A stretch of DNA of 64,000 nucleotides. Source: Sclerodactyla briareus (taxonomy: Eukaryota; Echinodermata; Holothuroidea; Dendrochirotida; Sclerodactylidae). The stretch spans positions 248,001-312,000 of the forward strand of contig JAODTK010002777.1 of NCBI GenBank assembly GCA_026419785.1, read 5' to 3'. Shown here piece by piece: positions 38,376 to 49,826 of the stretch (its first letter is position 1; each line of letters begins with the position of its first letter). A model generated the notes under the pieces. It saw only the letters and a program-made list of their open reading frames with translations, made no database searches and was not told the DNA's origin. The position numbers were made by a program, and so were the translations under genes.

Positions 38376-40668
38376 CTGTCAGCATATGGTGGCTGTGATG
38401 GTGATGTTTCTTCTTACGGGTCACCGGCTCACAGGTCATAGGTGTGACTGGCTGGTAGTGGACCTATGATGCATATTGGTCCTCATAACACGGGATGGGG
38501 TGTGTTTGTTGGGGCCCGGGAGACGGGGCGAGGGTCATGTAGACCGACGCTGGCTGAGGGGGAATTGATGTGGTTTGCACCGCTGGTGTGGACACTGCTC
38601 TGATGGCCAGCCCGGACGGAGAGTAAGACTGCTGTGTCGTGAACGACCGATGGGCGTACCGTTGGGTGCAGCGTAAGTCTCTGCGGTTGTCCCATGGTAG
38701 AAGCTGCCCTCGTATGGGGTTTGTGCTTCATACCAGTTTGAGATTCATATGTGGTATGTGTCCCATACATGTGGTCAGAGTAGTATTGATCACTATTGTG
38801 ACCATCGTGCTGACTATGGTTCTCATGTGGTGCGTAGCTATGATCATAATACATATTATTCTCAGAGTCGTGGTAGTCGTAACTACTCGTGCTATATGAC
38901 TGGAGGGGATCACTATACTCTCCATTGTACCCTCCATCTCCGTGCCTCGAAGATACTGATGCTCGCTGTACCCACTGCTATTATAACTAGAGGGCGCCCT
39001 CTCATCATAAATACCAGTATTGTCTGATAATTCATTATACGCATTTCTGGCACCAGCTGGCGAAAAGTCATATAGGCAGCCCTATCAGTGGATGCCAATA
39101 AAATTATACGTTCATTAGCCCCACTCTTAGTCTTTGAAGGAGACCGATCGACATAACCAGTTCTATCCCCGCGCCGATCCCAGGATGGGGATCCATGGTG
39201 ACCATTGCTGACTCCATCCCCTCTTGACAGGGGTAGAATGAACTGGGGGGTGCATCCTGGGGCCACCGTGGTAGGCCTGAGACACTGATGGGGTCTGTGG
39301 CCTCTGTGTGACATGTGTCCTCTGCGAGGTCTGCTGGGGTCATTGCTGGGGGCGCTGTGAGGTCTGAGATCGCTGCGATGCATGCGATTGGCGGGGCGGA
39401 CTGTGATGATGGTGGGATGATTCCACTGATGGTGGCTGCGTTAGAGTGTTGAGAGGAGAATGAGTGGTGCTACTACGCCCCACCAGGGTGTACACTCTAC
39501 CTCTGCTGTGGTGTATTACTGCCCCTCCTGGACGTGCTAACCTGACTCCCCCTATCAGCCTGTGTGTAGTTGTATTGGTCCTCATACTGCTTGCCCGACA
39601 TGTTATACCCCCCTGCTCAGGGAAGTCCCTGGTACCATCCTGCTCTACCCCCGCCAATAGGTTCCCCATGACGAATGCCTCTTACTCTGGCCAAGCGGGT
39701 TACTCTGTGTGACACTCCTATCAGCTCTCCTGCGCCAGGCTAGGCTCGCTCTGACGGCTTTCAGTTGTGCATCGATACAGCGTGCTTCGAGGATAACTTC
39801 TCGTGAATTGGTGACGATAGTTCAGGCGCTCATGGTACCTCCCGGCCTGAAGTTGACTTTGGAACCATTGCCATAGACGGGGGGTGGACTGTTGGGGCTG
39901 TTAGGGATACAGTGAGGTGTGCTGGGAGGGGGGTGCCTCTGATAGGCAGCATCTCCTACAACCTTCCTCCTCCTCCTCTCCCAGTCTAGGGAATTGTTGC
40001 TCCCGCTTCGGACTCGGAAATCTTCAACACTGTTTACCCTTTTGTTTTTTTTTTTTCTGTTGCTCTTTTAGCCGACTTCGAAATCTTTGTAAGGACTGTA
40101 CAGGTAGTGCATATTCCTGGTTAGCAGTCCTGACCGAGACAGAATACTCAGAGTTAGTCCTGCTGTTCAACCCCCTAGAACTGGAGCTCGAGAGAGAGCT
40201 TGTGTCCGTCCATAGCTATGACGATCTCCTGGCGACCGTCCAACGGTTTCCGTGTCCAATGACGAGATTGACTCATAGTGGTTCACCTCTGGTTTGAGGC
40301 CATGTGGGGGCTTAGACGACAGTTGTTCGCTGGTGTCTTTCTTCCCTGGGGGTTCTGTGACGATGATGACCGGGGATGGAGCCCGCCCTGCCGAAACTTT
40401 GTCATTCCTCGTCAAGGAAGGTGTCCTGATGTGGTCGGATCACCTGTCGCTGAAACTCCGTGACCTCTTGGGTTCTGCCTCTGGTTCTCGTGACTTACTC
40501 CGGCCACGAGTGAGGCTCTTTGGGAGTGTTCCAGTGAAGCTTAGTCTCCGGCCACTTGACGATTCCATGTTGTTGAGGTCTTCTTGTACCTCCGAGGAGA
40601 TGGATTCGGCAATCGGCCGTCCCCAGCTGGAGGACGGACACTGTGTTCAACTCTTTGGAATCTGTCCG
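38376..40668 (-). CDS. FRMD4-like: FRMD4-like gene, giant tail exon (many frame breaks)
   Basis: About 2.3 kb of coding-like sequence with acceptor TTCCTTCCTCGAACAG before 40,668 and donor GTATGT at 38,370-38,375. Consecutive frames give low-complexity but coherent peptides: PSSSWGRPIAESISSEVQED, RRLSFTGTLPKSLTRGRSKS, APSPVIIVTEPP, NHYESISSLDTE, SRTNSEYSVSVRTANQEY, NSVEDFRVRSGSNNSLDWER, YHERLNYRHQFTRSYPRS, SHRVTRLARVRG, MSGKQYEDQYNYTQADRGSQ, SSHHHHSPPRQSHASQ, PQTPSVSQAYHGG, GSPSWDRRGDRTGYVDRS, DFSPAGARNAYNELSDNTG, SYSTSSYDYHDSENNMYYDH and VYMTLAPSPGPQQ. Roughly ten frame changes are needed (one at the 12-T run 40,045-40,056). In-frame TGAs lie at 40,647-40,649, 40,440-40,442, 39,617-39,619 and 39,340-39,342, and a TAG at 38,464-38,466. 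Ser/Pro/His/Tyr-rich disorder is typical of FRMD4 C-terminal tails. It is either an error-rich copy of a real exon or a decayed one. Confidence 0.75.
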
Positions 40669-41489
40669 CTGTTCGAGGAAGGAAAGACACAAAATCCAGT
40701 TATCCAAAATATACACAATTTATTATCTTTGAATGCCAATGGTCATGTAAATTGACTGGACTATTGGTACTTCTTTTGTATTACAATATGACAGCCGAAA
40801 CTCCGCACCGAATTTCAGCTGATTCGAGTTTTCCGATAAGGCACAATCAGCCCTTTCAAAATTTACCTGTGCCATCACGGGGGGAGAACCGCAGGAAATC
40901 CAATAGAATACAAAGTCATCAAGTAAAAACATTACTCTTGAAAATATTGACCAAACCAAATATCGTGGGATATGAATGAAACACCCACCAAAATTGTGTC
41001 ACGGAAACATAAAAGAATATTCGCATTTTTTAAGTGATTACCTTTTTCCGTCTTTCAGTTATCATGGCCAAATATGCCACATTTACAGTGTAGGGTCTAT
41101 GAGGAGGCCTATGATATTCCCCTGTGATGTCATGGATTCCTTAAATTTCTCAAAAGTAAATTAAAATATCTCACGAGGAAGTCGGGCAACATGCACAACC
41201 TCCAAATTTGGGGGTGTGGGGTTTTGATATGTCCTTTTTTCACCTTTTGTAGTTTAATGCAAATCTATTACCTGACCATTGGTCTTTAAATGTTCTTTGT
41301 AGTATTCATATTTATGCTATATGAGCAGAAATGCTAAGTAGGGAAACAGACCAAAGTAGTGAAGTATATATATGTAGAGACTCTGAAGGATTTTCAACTG
41401 ACAGCTCCTTATAGGCTGGCTTTTATAAGACATATGAGAAAGCTTCCAACTGGTCAACTATAGACAGCATAGCAGAGGAAATCAAGCTC
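40669..41489 (-). other. intron of FRMD4-like gene
   Basis: Between CUPID exon 3 and the tail exon. The acceptor tract for the tail exon sits at 40,669-40,690. No further exon was recognised, although vertebrate homologues have linker sequence that should be encoded around here. Confidence 0.5.
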
Positions 41490-41638
41490 TCCCCTCCGTG
41501 CCGCATTCCTGTAAACCTCCCGCCTGTTGTTTTGCTGACCTCTTGCTGTATGTTTGGGTCTTCTCCCAGCTTCCTCGCTGCTGCAGTTATATTCGACTGG
41601 ATTTCAAACTCCTTCTCCAGGCGACTCAGATCTTGATT
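41490..41638 (-). CDS. FRMD4-like: FRMD4-like gene, CUPID domain exon 3
   Basis: A long pyrimidine tract and TTCAG precede 41,638. The frame reads NQDLSRLEKEFEIQSNITAA then ARKLGEDPNIQQE, matching the family LERLEREFAIQSQITEAARRL-A-DPNV helix. Two endings are possible. A GTCAGC donor right after QQE would give a 99-bp exon of 33 codons (to 41,540). Alternatively the exon continues with VSK and, after one missing A in the AAAA run near 41,530, NNRREVYRNAARRGELD, which resembles the family KKQRKxxYxNAxKKLxEIE helix. The second is preferred because the similarity continues in order, but no clear donor was seen at that end. Confidence 0.85.
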
Positions 41639-43100
41639 CTGAACGGGGGAAAAGAGAAAATAAGTGAACCCCCCTCCTTCGATCCAATGATAATTCTCCT
41701 ATCCTGGATTTGATGCTGGTGTGTGGGACATGGAGTGAACATACGTCATACTTTTGCAACTTTGCTATGTATACGTGCAAAGCATGCCACTGGACTTTTG
41801 GCATAGGTCATCCGATAGTTTAGAGGTCAGGCTTTCCTCAACTAATTCAGGAAAGTGCCAACTATGACATTCCTATCTGAACAGAGCTAGTCTGTTGCGC
41901 ACCATTTGGAATGCTTCAAAGCCGCCAGTTGAAAAGGCCTGGTTTATGGATAAATGTCCCCCCCCCCCCACCCGTGCTGGAAGCCGATGATTGCACTCCT
42001 TGCTTTGATATCATCACATACACATACCAGTACTTTTCACATTCATGTCCTCCAGCTAGAATTTGTCTCCGCAGCTTCGCTGCGATTTTTAGTAACAGAA
42101 ACTGTATGTGCTGATACAATGTTTACACATACGAAGCAATGGCTGCACTAGGGGATTAATTTTCTCTTCAAATAGTTACATGAATTTGCCTTCATTGACT
42201 TCATGGTAATACCATAACTCATGAAGTAGTATTCTTTATCTTGTTTAATCTATCCTATTCTGACTACAAGTGTGTTTGTCATCATGGAAAAAAGTTCCGT
42301 CCGCTGTCCACTAGTGCACTGGAGCAGGAGAACCGTGGATAGATAGAGATTTTATTAGGTAGCAATGTGTTGATGTAGCAGTAAGTGATTCAGGTTCGAT
42401 TACACTCTTGCATTTGCATCATTAAGAAAACCTCCTCAGCAGTGGTTGGGGCTTTCGGCATAGGCTCAAATGTTTGTTCTCTTCTTTTTTTCACAAAAGT
42501 TGCGGAAGTAATTGACGGGCCACCCTGGAATATCAGCTTCTCTTGCATCATAGGATCTGGCATAGCTTCACTGTAAATCGAGACTGTCCCACTTGCCCAG
42601 GTCCATCAAAGGGGCAACGTTCAATGTTAGGCCCAAAGAGGTTGAGGAGGAGGGCTGTTATCTCATAGAGAAGGCAAGTTAACACGGGTGCTCATCCATG
42701 ATCATGGGTGATCATGGACTCAGTTGAGACAGCAGCTCTGTCAAGGAGAATCTGCCAGGCTAACACTGTACACAATTTGGGACCGCAAAAGCTGTAGTTA
42801 GACTCCAGCTAACCCCAGACAAAAAGAAGAAAAACAAAAAAAACCCCAAGCTAGTTCCTGCGTGACTGCAAGATAGGCGCGACTGCAGCAACTCCTGCAC
42901 CTATCCAGTGGCCACGACCTTTGGAATTCGACTTCTATCTGGAAAGAGTTTTCAGTGATTTTGCAAGGCTCACATTGTTTTGTGACAGCAAATATATCAA
43001 CAGGCCTGTGCAAAATGGGAACTGCAATATAGCTTGACTGAAGTACCATCAAATTGGCTATCATGGTCCGATCTCTCTCCATTGATTCTTAAGAGACATT
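41639..43100 (-). other. intron of FRMD4-like gene
   Basis: Unassigned sequence with a C-run at 41,957-41,967. No other coding segment was seen. Confidence 0.5.
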
Positions 43101-43109
43101 AACAAACAT

Positions 43110-43520
43110 CTCCTGCTAAAAGTTCCGCCAGCATGCATCCCAAATAAAGAGCCAGTTCGCGCATGCTCACCACTGAACAGTTCGGAGGGTAGCGCCAGAT
43201 AGACGAGATTCGCCCCATAGCGATATCGTACGGCTTATTTTTAAACTGTCACCGCTATCTGAAAAAACAACAACCAGAGTTCATCAGATGTTTTCAGATG
43301 ATATGTTGGTAGGAGGGGGGCGAAAATCTTAAAGTATGGGTTGACAAGGAGTTTGTATTTCCAGCGAAGTGGAGTTTTGAAGATCGTTATGCACACTGTA
43401 CGTTCAACGTCAACTGCGGGTCGTTCCCCTTGACCTGACACCAAATACATTATCATCTCATTAACAGTAACTCCAACCTGGCTTATACAGTCACCTCTCG
43501 CACAATTGATCACAGTCATT
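43110..43520 (-). repeat. dispersed repeat family, copy 3
   Basis: The reverse complement holds GGTGACAGTTTAAAAATAAGCC, a CGTCTATCTGGCG-like block and CAGTGGTGAGCATGCGC, as in copies 1 and 2. The other half (GCACACTGTACGTTCAACGT, CTTGACCTGACACC) matches the 26.5 and 61.5 kb copies. It lies in a FRMD4-like intron. Confidence 0.75.
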
Positions 43521-43951
43521 CGCAACCGGTTGTAGGTCCTCTACACGTGCAGTGTCTCAGCGAAAGTGTCAGTGAGTCACTGTTATTCATTGCGGCCTCA
43601 TTTCACACTCTACAGACAACATCAGTCTAAATAAGCATTGGCTATAGAGGATTTTTTTCATTTAACCATGTCACATTGATACACGGCATTTCTGTCCAGT
43701 TATGGATACTCGTTTTACCACCCCCACCACCCAACCCCACTTGCCAGGATTTGTGAAGCAGTGGACATAAAAAAATCCTGTTCGCTCTCTCTCCTTCCTC
43801 CTTTTTTCGTTTGGGAAAATCTTTTAAATGACCATGTCCGCGAGTACAACCCCAGATCTCAAAAGCGAGCTATTTCGAGGGGTACAAAATGGAGCACATC
43901 CTGACATATCCTGACAATGAGAGGTGGGCAGATACCACTGCTGAAGCCTAC

Positions 43952-44084
43952 CCCTGAGTTGGAGTGTGTCCTCCTCGACGTGCTTGTCCGAGAGCCTGTA
44001 GGATGTTGACATCCGTCGTTGGAACTTGGGCCGAGCCTCGGAGGGTTTGATGGGGTACTCCTTTGGAAGGATGTTGGTTATTTC
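43952..44084 (-). CDS. FRMD4-like: FRMD4-like gene, CUPID domain exon 2
   Basis: The acceptor (CTCCCCCTCCAAAACAG) is followed by EITNILPKEYPIKPSEARPK then FQRRMSTSYRLSDKH, ending VEEDTLQLR. This is the strongest single match in the window. The family core is E-L-T-G-x-L-P-x-E-Y-P-L-x-P-G-E-x-P-P then R-R-R-I-G-T-A-F-K-L-D-E, and almost every conserved position has a counterpart. Joined to the previous exon it gives QEA then EITN, phase 0, with no break. The donor GTAGGC leaves one extra base before it, in a run of four G, so phase 0 into the next exon requires one G fewer. Confidence 0.93.
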
Positions 44085-44109
44085 CTGTTTTGGAGGGGGA
44101 GGGAGAGAC

Positions 44110-44505
44110 AGCCATTTAGGATATATCTTTTATGCAGTTAATCAATGTAAACCATGCCTTTTCTATCATTTTTTATGGGGGAACTTGCCGGCATGAGATC
44201 GAACCTAGTCACAGCCAGCAAGGTGCATACTTGGATACCGAGCCTTCTTATCAGCTACGTATCCTTCACCAGGTACCAGAATAAGGCAATGCCTCTTTGG
44301 TGTTACCTTAATGTGGGGGAGGGTTCATCAAATGCAGACGGCAGCTAGCAAATTGCCTAGGCCTCGTTAGTCCCTGCTCCATCCCTTGTGCTGATGATCC
44401 GTGATAAGGCAACAGGTACCATTTTTCAAGTCTTTAGTACGACCCAACTGGGATTCAAACCCCATTCTCCTGGGTGGAAGGCCAACACTCTACTTTTCGA
44501 AATGT
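44110..44505 (-). mobile_element. tRNA-derived SINE-like element
   Basis: The reverse complement begins GTAGAGTGTTGGCCTTCCAC and, 30 bp on, GGGGTTTGAATCCCAGTTGG, a good polymerase III B-box (GGTTTGAATCC) in a tRNA-like head. The downstream body shares blocks with 27.5-27.7 kb. The head does not fold into a complete tRNA, so a tRNA gene is not claimed. The copy sits just upstream (transcript sense) of CUPID exon 2, between it and exon 1. Confidence 0.5.
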
Positions 44506-44797
44506 GAAATTATGAAAGATAATCAGCCCATTTGAATTTCACACATGCTTTCCTTTCAAATCAATAGCCATTAAACGTTCAAGTCTCAGAGTGACTCACT
44601 AAGGTATCAACCACTTCACACAAAAGTGATTAGTTGAAGGAAAGTAATTCTTCTCAATAACCTGTAAACTGGTGCTTTACCAGTGCAAAATATAATGTCA
44701 TGTAATAATATCACACATTCCGCAATGCAGAATCCATACATACCTTTTTCATTGGACTGTTCCGGGATTCCAATTAAGCCTGGCTAGCTTGTGGTGT

Positions 44798-45375
44798 TAC
44801 TGACACTGAGACTCAAGCATCTGATGCACAGGGGTGGTGCACACACATACTGATAAACTCACTGCCAACTGATACACTGCATCTGATGCACAGGGGTGGT
44901 GCACACACATACTGATACACTCACTGCTAACTGATACACTGCATCTGAAGCACAGGGGTGATGCACACACATACTGATACACTCACTGCCAACTGATACA
45001 CTGCATCTGATGCACAGGGGTGGTGCACACACATACTGATACACTCACTGCTAACTGATACACTCACTGCCAACTGACACACTACATCTGATGCATAGGG
45101 GTGGTGCGCAACACTTAACCGCTAACAGATACACTGCATCTAATGCACAGTGGTGGTGCCCAGACATACTGATTGAGATTACTCCACTTCCAACTGATAC
45201 ACTGCATCTGATGCACAGGGGTGGTGCACACACATACTGATACACTCACTGCTAACTGATACACTGCATCTGATGCACAGGGGTGGTGCACACACATACT
45301 GATAAACTCACTGCCAACTGATACACTGCATCTGATGCACAGGGGAGGTGCACACGCAACTGATACACTCACTGT
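44798..45375 (+). repeat. minisatellite, about 62-bp unit
   Basis: About nine copies of a unit with ACTGATACACTCACTGCCAA, CTGATACACTGCATCTGATG and CACAGGGGTGGTGCACACAC. It is in the intron between CUPID exons 1 and 2, about 90 bp from exon 1. The repeated peptide frames on the minus strand come from this array. Confidence 0.95.
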
Positions 45376-45465
45376 ATTCAACCAAATGGAGTGAAAAGAT
45401 CTAGGATTGGGTTAGGCCCAGTTGGTTGAGCTGTCATTGAAAGATTCAGTTTTAGGTGCACTCAC

Positions 45466-45607
45466 TGCTTCTTGGATGCAGAGTTTCTTGAGAGCATTAA
45501 TTTTCTCCTGAAGACGTTTCTTCCAGACAAAGCTTTCCTCTCTTTAAGAGCAGCAACCATCTCCTTCCTTGCCTCCTCCCCCTCCTCAGCTAACAGCTCT
45601 CTTGAAG
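45466..45607 (-). CDS. FRMD4-like: FRMD4-like gene, CUPID domain exon 1 (coiled coil)
   Basis: A 142-bp exon with acceptor TTTTCTGTCATCAG and donor GTGAGT at 45,460-45,465. It reads SRELLAEEGEEARKEMVAAL then KERKAL. After a frameshift near 45,525-45,530 it continues as WKKRLQEKINALKKLCIQEA. This is the start of the CUPID (DUF3338) domain shared by FRMD4A, FRMD4B, INAVA and CCDC120, whose family signature is a KKLCxxEAE motif. Removing two bases or adding one restores both the frame and phase 0 at the donor, which fits the next exon exactly. In vertebrates this coiled coil recruits cytohesin Arf exchange factors. Confidence 0.9.
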
Positions 45608-45700
45608 CTGATGACAGAAAAGAACAGATGAAATAGTTAAGACAGTAGAGAAAAACACTGAACTCAGTGGACAAATGCTACGATGAAAGTGGTAAACAAC

Positions 45701-45829
45701 ATCGCAATATTTTTGGAGCACTCAAAATGTAATCATTTCAGAGCAGCACTGGACTGGGCTGTACTGAGTAGTGGAGGTAGTGCCAGACATCGCAATATTT
45801 TTGGAGCACTCAAAATGTAATCATTTCAG
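45701..45829 (+). repeat. 42-bp direct duplication
   Basis: CATCGCAATATTTTTGGAGC and the next 22 bp occur at 45,701 and again at 45,788. Confidence 0.85.
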
Positions 45830-47394
45830 TGCAAGCACATGTAACAACAAGTTTCAGCTATTACGTGAATAATGTGATGTAGGCTTCAGCTCATTTAAAC
45901 GTAGGTAAAAACAAAAACTGGATTGTTTTATCAATTATTTGTTTAGATTGCTTTACAATGAAGGTGTTTGGTCCCATTCTTTCTATTCTTTTCGAGATGT
46001 TCTCAAAAGTTATAAACATACACTGATACACTATGGAACAAAACCAACTGGTCATATATGTATGTAACAGTTCATGCCGTCCTCATCGGATCGAGAAGAT
46101 CGGCGGATGTTGGAAATGAAAACATCGGCCATTGGATCGGCATGAAAATTCATTTCAGTAGAGCGCTAGTTTTTGTGTGAGCAATTTTTTCGGTATTGTT
46201 ACAGTGTGACCCGGGATTGAGAGAACTGCTGTCAAGTCAACTGCTACTAGTTTCCATGTCTTGAAATGTGCATGAGATAACAGTATCTCTCTCCCCATCA
46301 ACGAACATAACGCCGACGTACAAGTCTCTCATACAAACCATCAGTAGTTGCTAATAATCGCAAACAAGTATGGTAAATACTTCACTTCCATGAAAGTAAT
46401 TTTTTCTATATGCAAGAGCATAATAAGTTCTTTTCTGGGGGGAGAGGGGAGTCTAGGAATCACAGGGACCATTCTCATCATATTATATCACATTACTGGG
46501 GGCCACAGGTTGCCCATAGTGTACTGTAACTGTGGAAACAGTGAACTCATCAACAGTGAAGTTACTCATCCAACACAAACAAGCCTGACCTTCTTCCACA
46601 GATTATTAGTACTTTTCTGGTATTTTCCGTTCTATGCCCATACTGTGTGATTCTGTGTGGACTCAGACTAATGGCTTAATTTTTAGGATATTGATCCGCG
46701 AGCGTGTTTGTTCTCACAACTGTTCAGTCGGAAGTCCATGTGATCTGGACAGTTGCCAGACAGAGGGGGCCTGGGACTTGTTGCGAACCGGGATACAAAA
46801 ATGAGAGGGTCTGTGCAAGAGAAAGTGTGATAGCGTATACTAGGATACATACAGTGCAAGCTACATGCTGTTTGCCCTATGGTGGTTCCAAAGACAATCT
46901 AAACATTGTAGTTGAATTATGGAACGATACTTATCCTAAACAGATCACTTATCCTAAACAGATCACTACATTCAGTGAAATCTGATAAGGAAATCTAAAT
47001 GCCCATTGCTCAGAATGCAATTAGGCAAATATGTTTCACCACAAAGTTGTGTGGAGTGCTTGTGAAGTGTCCGCTAGTGTGGCAAAGGAATTCATCCACA
47101 AGGTAATTTCAGTAACATATATGTGAGGGACAAGTAGTGAAAGTTCACCTAAAGAACATTGCTTAACGCCCCGATGACATGGAACCTAATGAATATAGCC
47201 TCATTCTCGATAATATTAAGATAATGAAAATATAAAGTGAATTAGTTTGGTTTCATGAAGTTAGTGGGGTTAGACTAGAAGCACCAAAATACTTAGGAGG
47301 GGAGGGGGGGGCGGTATTGTGTATCGTGGAATTGTCATGGCTTTTATACACTATGATAATCCTGAAGCTTAGATAAGCTTACATCTCTTTATAC
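45830..47394 (-). other. intron of FRMD4-like gene
   Basis: No exon or repeat family recognised. Confidence 0.4.
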
Positions 47395-47541
47395 TGGATT
47401 CGTGAGGCCTTGAGACTGTTGGTTAGAGTCTTTCAGTTTATCCGCGATGCTATGCTAGAGGTCTGGGATGAGGACAGGGAGGGAGTGCTCACTGTCAGGT
47501 CATTAGCGATCTGACTCATGCTCTTGCTGCTGCCATATCTC
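47395..47541 (-). CDS. FRMD4-like: FRMD4-like gene, FERM-adjacent exon
   Basis: The acceptor TTTCTTCTTACCAG precedes 47,541. The clear frame reads SKSMSQIANDLTVSTPSLSS, equivalent to the vertebrate RSLSEIAIDLTETGTLKTS segment that directly follows the FERM domain. The frame stops after a further SQTSSIASRIN. A neighbouring frame continues as IADKLKDSNQQSQGLTNP up to a plausible donor, GTATAA, at 47,389-47,394, so one indel near 47,435 is likely. The 3' boundary is uncertain: a weaker GT lies nearer. The segment is Ser/Thr-rich, as expected of a linker to the CUPID coiled coil. Confidence 0.72.
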
Positions 47542-49826
47542 CTGGTAAGAAGAAACAATTGAAAGTAAAATTCTTACATGTCTGAAACAATGCATTGCTG
47601 ACACCACTTTAATAGTTAGAAACCTCTCAGCAGCATCTGCTGCCTTGATCAATAATTTTACAGTTTGAGCTGGAAAACTTAGGCGCCAAGATTGTACTTG
47701 ATCCCAAAAAATGAGACCCTCTTAACTTAACAGTTGTAAGCCCCTTTCAAGTGTAAATGACAAATATCAACACATTAGGCCCATAGCAACAACACCCCCC
47801 CCCCCCCTATAGGTGTAAATTGATACCGCTTCAACAGTTGAGGCTTTCCGAATCAATCTTTGCAAGTAGTCTGTGTAAGAGGATTCACTCATGGCCAGAA
47901 TGTTGCAAAACTCCCCATGACCGAACGTTGGAACAAACATTTGTAGCCATTCTATCGTGATTTCAGATCCTATCATTGCACCATTCCCATTCTCCAGATA
48001 TTAGAAAAGACAACCCCCACCCCTCAACAAATTCCTGCATATACGCCTTCTCCCCATCGAACCGACCTCCTTCCCATGCTAGACCAGGGTCATTAGCAAC
48101 TAATTCTCCAGTATGAATTTCAGTAGTGCCACGCTGTACAGCTCCCAGCATTCACCTCCCACGATAACAAAGTCAGCGTACAGCTGTTATCTAAGATAGT
48201 GCAACAGGTGGACACATGGCTCAGGTCTTGCTAATAGCTCCTTGGTATATTTTGATAGGATATGTCATCAAAGTTGAGTCACATTCATGCAGACCACCCA
48301 GGCTCCCAATAACACAATCATTTCACTTGCGGCCTCTAATGACATGTGTCAATTGTATGCCACACCCCCATCCAATACCTGAGGGACAGGGTGAGTCCCT
48401 TGTCAGAGGTGGGTTATACAATTCTTGTACATTGACGAACCCCTCAGTCACTCAAATGACTTGCAACTACTTGAAAATGACTCACTGGTGAGTAGCTCTT
48501 GCTATCATTTTCCACTTGATTGAGCTTGTAAAATGGACACACACCAGGAGTCAGATCTGGCGGACCATTCAGGGAAAGGGACACATGTGTGAGTCACCTC
48601 GGATTTGACAATGATTAATGACCCACCACTTGGACTGAACCCATGCATGGGTAGTATTGAGGGGTTGTGTGCAATACAATTGGCAAAACTTTGCAGTCAA
48701 ACTGTACGGTAGAAGAAAATGGTTAGGGACCGCAGAGTCCCTATGAAGGACACAATGAGCAAAACACTGATGGGCAACGATTCAGAAGATCTTGCCGTAT
48801 GCCGTTAACCTTATGTAGAGAGTTTGCCACTTGTGTGTCATTCTGGAATCAAAAATGATGAAACTAATTTTGATGTCACAGAGAGATTATGGTCATAGAG
48901 GCAGATGGAACCTATTGGACCTGGCAGTACTCAGGTAAAACAATGGGTGATTGTGATGGGAGGACAAGGGAGACCAGCTACGCGTTGATTTACATCACTA
49001 GAAGGTAGTATTCCTGTCTACTTCCAGTCTCTCACCACAGCCTACCAGATCAACTGATACTGTGAACATCAGCAGACATGGCATGAAAGAGAGTGGGTTA
49101 GAGTTGGAATAAATCACCCAACTCAAAGCTCTCCCTAATGAGTAAGATACCAGGGCAATCCTCGCTAATGATGATACCTAACGATCTTTGAAAAGAAGGG
49201 ATTATCTATTGAGAATTTAGCAAATCTGAGAGGATCAGGCCCAAATTTACAAGTTTTGACACAGTCCCCTACGGTAAATCACAGACATCACTCGCAGCCA
49301 GCCTTTCCGGGGAATCTGACAACTGATCAAATTTTCTCAATAATGAAGAACGATTCAGTGTCATAAGTTCTTCGTGGTAAAGTGAGGGTGTCAATTGATG
49401 ACATTAATTTTATTTCAATATCAATGATGTCAATTTTTCAGAATGTGAACAAGGAGCTTGTAGATGCCACTTCGAATGTCTTGCCAATTAAATCCCAGGT
49501 CACGAAACTTGAGTCATTTGCATCATGTTTTTGTGATTAATTTTTTTTTAATTTGGGTCAATTTGGTCAGTTCCAAAAATTAGTGCACGAGTCATAAATC
49601 ATTATACAAACAACAGTGAGGGAGCGAGAGGGTAAAGCGAGTGCAGAATGGAGGCTTAAGAAGAGGGTTACTAGACGTGTTAAAGAAGTATGAGTGTGTG
49701 TTCTTATGTGAGAAGGTGTAAGCCCTTTGTTGCAAGCGAAGATGCCTCTAATTAGCCTACGACCTTATTAAGTTCCTCAGTCAAGAATGGAGTATCAAAT
49801 TATGTCTGGACACTGATCTACCTTAC
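47542..49826 (-). other. intron of FRMD4-like gene
   Basis: Unassigned; C-run at 47,796-47,807. Short frames only. Confidence 0.4.

Noticed and set aside
38639-39027. Plus-strand frames of 86-92 codons opposite the tail exon
   Set aside because: Shadows of the Tyr/His-rich minus-strand coding sequence, without splice sites of their own.
40440-40442. TGA read as selenocysteine or a recoded stop
   Set aside because: No SECIS-like element was looked for successfully, the protein family is not a selenoprotein, and several TGAs plus indels occur together; error or decay is simpler.
44440-44500. tRNA gene
   Set aside because: Only the B-box and part of an A-box region are present; the cloverleaf cannot be completed, so it was called a SINE head.
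44797-45381. Overlapping minus-strand frames with repeated CVHHPCASDAVYQLAVS-like peptide
   Set aside because: They are read-through of the 62-bp minisatellite, in the same place as an intron of the FRMD4-like gene.
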